Source: an uncultured Bacteroidales bacterium (GTDB lineage Bacteria; Bacteroidota; Bacteroidia; Bacteroidales; Bacteroidaceae). From it: 12,048 bases of DNA. The position numbers were made by a program, and so were the translations under genes. The DNA lies in NCBI GenBank assembly GCA_945837185.1, contig CAMAMZ010000056.1, forward strand, positions 1 to 12,048, written 5' to 3'. Positions 7,716-12,048 of this stretch are shown one piece after another (the stretch's first letter is position 1; each line of letters starts with the position of its first letter). The notes beneath the pieces are model-generated. The model was not told the origin of the DNA and did not search any database. It saw only the letters and a list, made by a program, of their open reading frames with translations.

Positions 7716-8726
7716 ATGACAACAACATATACAGCCAATGACTTCAAGAAGGGGCAGCCGCGTTGGTGCCCTGGGTGTGGCGACCATTTCTTCTTGGCAA
7801 GTCTTCACAAAGCAATGGCCGAATTGGGTGTTCCTCCCTATCAAACGGCCGTCATCAGTGGTATCGGTTGTTCCAGCCGACTGCCCTATTATGTAAACAC
7901 CTATGCCATGCAAACCATCCACGGTCGTGCAGCAGCTATTGCCACGGGTGCAAAGGTGGCGAATCCGGCTCTTACCATCTGGCAGATCAGTGGCGATGGT
8001 GATGGCTTGGCCATTGGCGGCAACCATTTCATCCATGCCATGCGCCGCAATATCGACCTGAACATGATTTTGCTCAACAACCGCATCTACGGATTGACGA
8101 AGGGACAGTATAGTCCTACCTCACCCCGTGGCTTCGTGTCGAAATCTTCTCCTTATGGCACGGTAGAAGATCCTTTCCGTCCTGCGGAACTTTGTTTTGG
8201 TGCGCGAGGCAAGTTCTTTGCCAGAGCTGTAGCCAACGACGGACCGGCTACGGTAGAGGTGTTGAAGCGGGCTTGCCAACACAAAGGTGCTTCGGTGTGC
8301 GAAATCCTGCAGAACTGTATGATTTTCAACAATGGGTGTTTTGAATCGGTGTATACCAAGGATGGGCGTAAGCGCCATGCTATCTATGTGGAAGATGGCA
8401 AACCGTTGGTGTTTGGTGAAAACAATGAGTTTGGTTTGGTGCGTCAAGGCTTTGATATCAAGGTGGTTGAAATTGGAAAAGATGGCTATACCCTTGACGA
8501 CATCCTCATACACGACAGCCATTGCGAAGACAACACCCTGCAGCTCAAGTTGGCCATGATGGACGAGCGTGAGGGCTTCCCGGTAGCGTTGGGTGTGATT
8601 CGTGATGTGGAGGCTCCTACTTATGACGCATGTATTTACGCACAGTTGGAGGAGGTAAGTGGCAAGAAACCCTACCATTGTTTTGAGGAACTCCTCGAAA
8701 CCAACGATGTGTGGGAAGTGAAATAA
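7716..8726 (+). CDS. korB: 2-oxoacid:ferredoxin oxidoreductase subunit beta (TPP and [4Fe-4S] binding)
   Basis: The 336-residue beta subunit partners KorA in the cytoplasm and carries thiamine diphosphate and one iron-sulfur cluster. The thiamine motif is visible as GDGDG at 93-97 followed by NN at 121-122, the usual GDG...NN spacing. Cysteines C18 and C21 (WCPGCGDH), C52 (GIGCSSR) and C201 (QNCMIFN) match the four cluster ligands of two-subunit enzymes, so one [4Fe-4S] cluster is expected. There is no extra ferredoxin domain, so electrons must pass to a separate ferredoxin. The length is typical for KorB. The gene is the last of the kinase-korA-korB unit and is followed after 20 bp by a strong hairpin. 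Assignment to 2-oxoglutarate rather than a generic 2-oxoacid rests on family resemblance. Confidence 0.92.
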   Translation: MTTTYTANDFKKGQPRWCPGCGDHFFLASLHKAMAELGVPPYQTAVISGIGCSSRLPYYVNTYAMQTIHGRAAAIATGAKVANPALTIWQISGDGDGLAIGGNHFIHAMRRNIDLNMILLNNRIYGLTKGQYSPTSPRGFVSKSSPYGTVEDPFRPAELCFGARGKFFARAVANDGPATVEVLKRACQHKGASVCEILQNCMIFNNGCFESVYTKDGRKRHAIYVEDGKPLVFGENNEFGLVRQGFDIKVVEIGKDGYTLDDILIHDSHCEDNTLQLKLAMMDEREGFPVALGVIRDVEAPTYDACIYAQLEEVSGKKPYHCFEELLETNDVWEVK

Positions 8727-8746
8727 ATTCCTGTTGACAGCAAGTA

Positions 8747-8782
8747 TAAGCCCCGTACAACCATTGTGCTGTACGGGGCTTA
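8747..8782. terminator. Bidirectional hairpin terminator between korB and the GH97 gene
   Basis: A perfect 13-bp inverted repeat (arms 8747-8759 and 8770-8782; core GCCCCGTACA / TGTACGGGGC) encloses a 10-nt loop. It lies between the converging stop codons of korB (8726) and the GH97 gene (8790). The symmetric, GC-rich stem can act on both transcripts. Neither side has a long T-run; the plus side continues ACTATATATT, so termination may rely mainly on the stem. Confidence 0.85.
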
Positions 8783-8789
8783 CTATATA

Positions 8790-10769
8790 TTATCGGATTA
8801 CCATGGCAAATCCTCCACCTGGTGCAAGGTGAATGGGAAGTTGCCCGTTGTCAGGAATCTGAAGGGTCTTCTTCTTATAGTCTTGTGCAAACTTATCGGC
8901 ATTAACACCGTCTACGAAAGCTGTAGCAGTGCGGCCTCCAACCTTCAGTGGTGCAAGGTCGAGCGTCAGATCACGTGGTGTCCAGTTGGTAATGGCACCT
9001 ACATACCAGGTGCTGCCATGACGGCGGGCTACAGCCACATATTCACCTATCACACTCTTCAAAGGTATGGTCTCATCCCATACGGTAGGAATCTTGGCTA
9101 TGAACTCCGTGCACTCCGGGTTGGCCTCATAATTCATCGGACTATCACAAAGCATGTTGAGCGGAGAGAGGAAAATCACATATTCAGCCAACTGATGCAC
9201 ACGCGTTCCCTGACTCATGGGCGCCACGTCGCTGGGATGGTATGTTTTCTTGGTTCCGTTAAGCATAGCACCTTGTGTGTAGTCCATAGGGCCGGCCAAC
9301 ATACGGGTGAAGGGCACCGTAACATCATATAAAGGTTGGTCGTGCTTGGCTGCTGTGGCCCACATGTTCTGCTCCAAACCATAGACACCCTCAAAGTTCA
9401 CTACGTTGGGATAGGTGCGGTTCAGTCCGGTGGGTTTATAGGTGCCATGGAAGTCGACCATCATCTTATATTTGGCTGCCATGGCTGCTGCGCGGTAGTG
9501 GAAATCAACACTGGCAGCATCGTCACGGTTGATGAAATCAATCTTGAAACCTTTTGCGCCCATTTCCGAAAAATGCTTGCACACGCGTTCCATGTCACGC
9601 TCAAAGGCATAGTAGCCTGCCCACAGAATGATGCCTACGTTCTTGCTGTTTGCATAGTCAATGATTCCTTTCAGGTCTATTTCCGGGATAATCTGGAAAA
9701 GGTCAGCCTTCAGGTTAACAGCCCATCCTTCGTCGAGAATGACATATTCAATGCCGTTACGACTGGCGAAATCAATGTAGTACTTATAGGTTTCGGTATT
9801 GATACCTGTCTTGAAGTCAACATTGTATACACCCCAGTTGTTCCACCATTCCCAAGCCACCTTGCCCGGTTTAATCCATGAGGTATCACCAATGCGGTTG
9901 GGTGCTGCCAAGCGGTACACCATATCGTTGTCCAAAAGCTGGGCATCCTCTGTGGCTACACAGAAAATGCGCCAAGGGAAGGCTTGCCCCTTGTAGCTCT
10001 TCGTCAGATAAGGCTCTCTGCCTTTTGCAATGAGTTGCAGTTTGTGGTAACCACCCTGCACCTGTTTCTTGGGGTAGGGTGCAGACACACCTGTGAGCGA
10101 GGGACTCTGGCCATCGCCTAAGAAGAAAAGGCCGGGATAGTTCTCTACATCTGACTCGGCTACGGCCACTTTGACACCATTGTCTGCCTCTACCACAAAA
10201 GGTGAGAACAGAATGCGGTCGGTGCGCAACTTCGACAGTTTGGTGTGTTTGTAGGTGTTTTCAAAAGAGTTCTGCAGCTGGTCTTCACGGTTGCCGGAAT
10301 CACGCACATAGGGAATGAAGGCATCCCAGTCTTTGGCAAAGTGAAGCGACACCTCTTCGTCTTCAATTTTCAGTTCCTTCTGGGTGTTAGAAATAAAACG
10401 GTAGGCCATACCTTCGTCATACATGCGGAATACGACACTGAATCCGTCTTTGAAACGAAGGAGCAGTTGGTTGTAGTTATCTGTCACTACAGCCTTTTTA
10501 TAGGCAAAAGCTTGAAAGCTTCCTTGGTGACTGGATTTCTTGGCCTGTGCCAATCGTGAGTTGACACCCCAGTGCCCTGCTTCCGTTTTCAGCGAGAGGG
10601 TAGAAGGACTCACCAAGAGCTGGTCGTCCCATGTGAGTTGATAAGAGAGGGTTTTCCCCACTTCCACTTGTGCTTTCAGTCGCCCGTTTGGCGATGTGAC
10701 GAGATACGACTTGGCCATTGCCATGCATACCGTCATGATGAAAAACAAAAGAATACTTCCTTTTTTCAT
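8790..10769 (-). CDS. Secreted glycoside hydrolase family 97 enzyme, probably retaining alpha-galactosidase type
   Basis: The 659-residue enzyme has a signal peptide (residues 1-19, ending AMA; C15 is not in a lipobox), so periplasmic action on oligosaccharides is likely. Residues ~20-290 form the N-terminal beta-sandwich, ~300-560 the catalytic barrel (AWEWWNNWGVYN, YVILDEGWA), and ~565-659 the C-terminal beta domain, the normal GH97 order and length. In GFKIDFINRDD, D411 occupies the place of the catalytic nucleophile of retaining GH97 members. E466 (GLEQN) lies 55 residues later, the same spacing as the recalled D415/E470 pair of the Bacteroides thetaiotaomicron alpha-galactosidase BT1871. 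Inverting SusB-type alpha-glucosidases lack this aspartate. I therefore favour a retaining alpha-galactosidase, but substrate is inferred. The gene appears monocistronic, with its own promoter and the shared terminator. No SusC/D genes adjoin it. Confidence 0.9.
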   Translation of the reverse strand: MKKGSILLFFIMTVCMAMAKSYLVTSPNGRLKAQVEVGKTLSYQLTWDDQLLVSPSTLSLKTEAGHWGVNSRLAQAKKSSHQGSFQAFAYKKAVVTDNYNQLLLRFKDGFSVVFRMYDEGMAYRFISNTQKELKIEDEEVSLHFAKDWDAFIPYVRDSGNREDQLQNSFENTYKHTKLSKLRTDRILFSPFVVEADNGVKVAVAESDVENYPGLFFLGDGQSPSLTGVSAPYPKKQVQGGYHKLQLIAKGREPYLTKSYKGQAFPWRIFCVATEDAQLLDNDMVYRLAAPNRIGDTSWIKPGKVAWEWWNNWGVYNVDFKTGINTETYKYYIDFASRNGIEYVILDEGWAVNLKADLFQIIPEIDLKGIIDYANSKNVGIILWAGYYAFERDMERVCKHFSEMGAKGFKIDFINRDDAASVDFHYRAAAMAAKYKMMVDFHGTYKPTGLNRTYPNVVNFEGVYGLEQNMWATAAKHDQPLYDVTVPFTRMLAGPMDYTQGAMLNGTKKTYHPSDVAPMSQGTRVHQLAEYVIFLSPLNMLCDSPMNYEANPECTEFIAKIPTVWDETIPLKSVIGEYVAVARRHGSTWYVGAITNWTPRDLTLDLAPLKVGGRTATAFVDGVNADKFAQDYKKKTLQIPDNGQLPIHLAPGGGFAMVIR

Positions 10770-10846
10770 GATGTAGTTTTTGGGTTATGAATATTATTGT
10801 TGTTAACGCTTGCGCCACTTTATGCCATGATGCGGCCTATCAAATA

Positions 10847-10854
10847 CAAAGATA
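10847..10854 (-). promoter_or_regulatory. Putative -7 promoter element of the GH97 gene
   Basis: On the minus strand 10854-10847 reads TATCTTTG, a perfect TAnnTTTG -7 box. No TTTG-like -33 is found 19-21 bp upstream (the sequence there is TCGC/ATCG). This suggests a weak or activator-dependent promoter. The implied leader is about 70 nt to the ATG at 10769. The rest of the 220-bp gap (10770-10989) holds the inverted repeat listed next and no gene I can support. Confidence 0.5.
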
Positions 10855-10874
10855 CTTAGTTTTTTTGAACTAAG
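10855..10874. promoter_or_regulatory. 7-bp inverted repeat abutting the GH97 -7 box (possible operator)
   Basis: CTTAGTT (10855-10861) and AACTAAG (10868-10874) form a perfect inverted repeat with a 6-nt T-rich spacer. It fills the region between the -7 box and where the -33 box should be. A dimeric regulator binding here would block or remodel RNA polymerase access. The short, AT-rich arms could also arise by chance. Confidence 0.35.
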
Positions 10875-10989
10875 CGATACTATTGGTGTTTTTTTGCCAA
10901 AAACCTTCAAAATCCTCCATGGGATTAGCAGTCACGTAGTGCGAATTTCTTGAAGTTACACTGCTTCGTTGACCGCAAATAGGGTTTAT

Positions 10990-11673
10990 TTACAGTTCTG
11001 GATTATAGTCTACAGCGCGGTTGATAAAGTCATTAAACGGTTTAGCGGTTTGGAAAAGCGATGCCAATCGTTCTACGAGATGGGGCTGGAGAAGGAATGT
11101 ATCGTCAACGGTCATACACAGACTGAAACTCTTCAATCGCATGAAGTCAGCGTAAGGCGCATCAGCCGCGTATTCCTTGGGCACTCTCTTCAGCGCCCCT
11201 TCCATATCAACGTTGAAGCGAGGGTCTGCCACTCCCAATACATCTTCCTTGAATTCTTCCCATCCGTAACTGATGTCTTCGCGCAGCATTTTCACTACCT
11301 GTGTGTCGTAACAATAATTGCCCACAGCAATCATGTGGCTATGCGGATAACAAGTGTCATAGCCCGTGCCCACATGAAAATAATAGCCGGCATGCATGGA
11401 TTTCTTGCCACCTTTCGACATGAACACACCGAAGTGGGTCTTGTAAGGTGTCTTGTCGTTACTGAAACGTGTGTCGCGATAAATGCGGTAGGTGCAATCC
11501 TTGATAGTGAGTGCTGCTATGTCGGAATCATATTTTCCCACAGCCTGTATCAGCTCCTCGCAGAAAGCATGCCATTGTCCGAGCACCTTTTGGTATTGTT
11601 CCTTATGGGCCGTAAACCATTCTTTGTTATTATTGCGTGAGAGGTCGCGTAAAAACTGAAGTATCTCTTCCAT
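10990..11673 (-). CDS. DUF2461 domain-containing protein (TIGR02453 family)
   Basis: A 227-residue, probably cytoplasmic protein of unknown function. It shows the DUF2461 pattern: an N-terminal FLRDLSRNNNKEWF segment, then YRIYRDTRFSNDKTPYKTHF at about 63-82, followed by a glycine-rich GGKKSMHAGYYFHV strand. There is no signal peptide or membrane segment. Family members usually continue with a short glycine-containing loop after the GYY-H strand. Here that place reads GYDTCYPHSHMIAVGNYCY, which seems several residues longer and rich in His and Cys, by memory of the family rather than an alignment. The ATG at 11673 is about 60 nt downstream of a strong predicted promoter. The gene looks monocistronic: the next gene on the strand starts 220 bp on, with its own -7 box. 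No biochemical role is established for the family, and I do not assign one. Confidence 0.88.
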   Translation of the reverse strand: MEEILQFLRDLSRNNNKEWFTAHKEQYQKVLGQWHAFCEELIQAVGKYDSDIAALTIKDCTYRIYRDTRFSNDKTPYKTHFGVFMSKGGKKSMHAGYYFHVGTGYDTCYPHSHMIAVGNYCYDTQVVKMLREDISYGWEEFKEDVLGVADPRFNVDMEGALKRVPKEYAADAPYADFMRLKSFSLCMTVDDTFLLQPHLVERLASLFQTAKPFNDFINRAVDYNPEL

Positions 11674-11740
11674 CTATGTTTTTTTTGCTTGTATTTGTTG
11701 GATGCGATAAAGTATTGTAATGAAGTCGCGTCTCTATTTG

Positions 11741-11771
11741 CAAAATTACGAAAAAATGTCGAATTGCCAAA
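11741..11771 (-). promoter_or_regulatory. Consensus Bacteroidetes promoter of the DUF2461 gene
   Basis: On the minus strand TTTG (11771-11768) is followed by a 19-bp spacer and TAATTTTG (11748-11741). Both elements match the Bacteroidetes primary sigma consensus (TTTG, 19-21 bp, TAnnTTTG) exactly. The implied transcription start is near 11735, leaving a leader of about 60 nt. The rest of the 11674-11861 gap holds a 10-bp palindrome TTTGTACAAA at 11790-11799, centred about 60 bp upstream of the start site, and AT-rich sequence. Confidence 0.75.
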
Positions 11772-11861
11772 ATAAGACTAAAAAGTATGTTTGTACAAAT
11801 GGGCAAAACATGTTTAGATACATGGCCCATGTTTCTGTTTTTTATTATTGTTGCATTGTTA

Positions 11862-11881
11862 GAAACTGTTTAAAAATTATT
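11862..11881. repeat. Probable terminal inverted repeat of the IS5-family element
   Basis: The sequence beginning GAAACTGTTTAAAAATTATT lies just outside the transposase stop codon and resembles IS5-group element ends, which often carry a G-A-ACTGTTTAAAAA-like terminus. The preceding TTA (11859-11861) could be a 3-bp target duplication. The other end of the element lies beyond the window, so neither the boundary nor the duplication can be confirmed. Confidence 0.45.
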
Positions 11882-12048
11882 CAATAAATTTGTTAAGCAT
11901 GATTTTACAGAACGCAAGTTGAACCATAGCTTCTGCAGTTTCAGCATGGTATTCATAGTCAATAGTCAACCTTCTGAAGTTCTCCAGCCAAGTAAAAGAT
12001 CTTTCTACAATCCATCGCTTAGGCAGAACTTTAAACTTTGAAGGACAC
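11877..12048 (-). CDS. IS5-family DDE transposase, C-terminal fragment (cut by window edge)
   Basis: Reading in from the right edge, the last 56 codons end with TAA at 11879-11877. The peptide contains LPKRWIVERSFTWLENFRRL, the hallmark C-terminal stretch of IS5-family transposases, in which the glutamate of WIVERSF is the third catalytic acid of the DDE triad. The tail (YEYHAETAEAMVQLAF) also fits the family. The gene is incomplete only because the window stops; nothing suggests it is broken in this part. It points toward the DUF2461 gene, so read-through could reach that gene. Confidence 0.9.
   Translation of the reverse strand, partial: CPSKFKVLPKRWIVERSFTWLENFRRLTIDYEYHAETAEAMVQLAFCKIMLNKFIE

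Larger units (their letters stand above)
11862..12048 (-). mobile_element. 3' end of an IS5-family insertion sequence
   Basis: This partial element comprises the transposase C-terminus and its probable terminal repeat. It lies about 90 bp upstream of the DUF2461 -33 box, so that promoter is intact. Only the transposase-3' end is visible. The 5' end, full length and insertion-site duplication are outside the window. Confidence 0.75.

Noticed and set aside
10927..10965. AGCAGT / ACTGCT inverted repeat downstream of the DUF2461 gene as a terminator
   Set aside because: Six-bp arms with a 27-nt loop and no T-run; likely chance.
11799..11834. Nested inverted repeats (ATGGGC/GCCCAT and AAACATG/CATGTTT) between DUF2461 and the insertion sequence
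   Set aside because: Arms of 6-7 bp with 15-20 nt loops that cannot both form, and no gene end is nearby; not enough for a terminator or riboswitch call.

Overview
The window looks like chromosomal DNA of a Bacteroidales member, most likely a Prevotella/Segatella-type gut or oral bacterium. The evidence is the gene set: secreted GH20 and GH97 glycosidases, a fused gamma-alpha KorA with KorB, a nucleoside kinase carrying threonyl-tRNA-synthetase-like N-terminal domains, and a PhoU-tailed Na/Pi symporter. It is supported by Bacteroidetes-type promoter elements (TAnnTTTG at -7) and by the lack of clear Shine-Dalgarno sequences. The taxon is inferred from gene content; no sequence search was possible.

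Layout. Bases 1-86 hold a 22-bp tandem repeat at the left edge and the 3' flank of the first gene. On the minus strand, 3883-87 is a two-gene unit: a Na+/phosphate cotransporter-family protein followed 14 bp later by a secreted beta-N-acetylhexosaminidase. A 206-bp divergent intergenic region (3884-4089) separates it from a plus-strand unit, 4090-8726, which holds the nucleoside kinase and the two subunits of a 2-oxoacid:ferredoxin oxidoreductase (korA, korB), with gaps of 23 and 36 bp. A perfect 13-bp hairpin between the convergent gene ends (8747-8782) probably terminates transcription from both sides. Back on the minus strand lie a secreted GH97 alpha-glycosidase (10769-8790) with its own promoter and a small inverted repeat next to the -7 box, then a DUF2461-family protein (11673-10990) with a textbook promoter. 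The right edge (11862-12048) holds the 3' end of an IS5-family insertion sequence, cut by the window.

How the genes fit together. KorA and KorB form one ferredoxin-linked enzyme of anaerobic central metabolism. GH20 and GH97 trim glycans (host or plant oligosaccharides) outside the cytoplasm. The Na/Pi protein and nucleoside kinase are housekeeping transport and salvage functions. No SusC/SusD pair, defence system, CRISPR array, phage gene or RNA gene was seen. I do not see a convincing undescribed system. The points most worth a second look are the kinase-korAB linkage, the shared extended promoter motif, the inverted repeat at the GH97 promoter, the degenerate tRNA-editing-like domain in the kinase, and the two edge elements.
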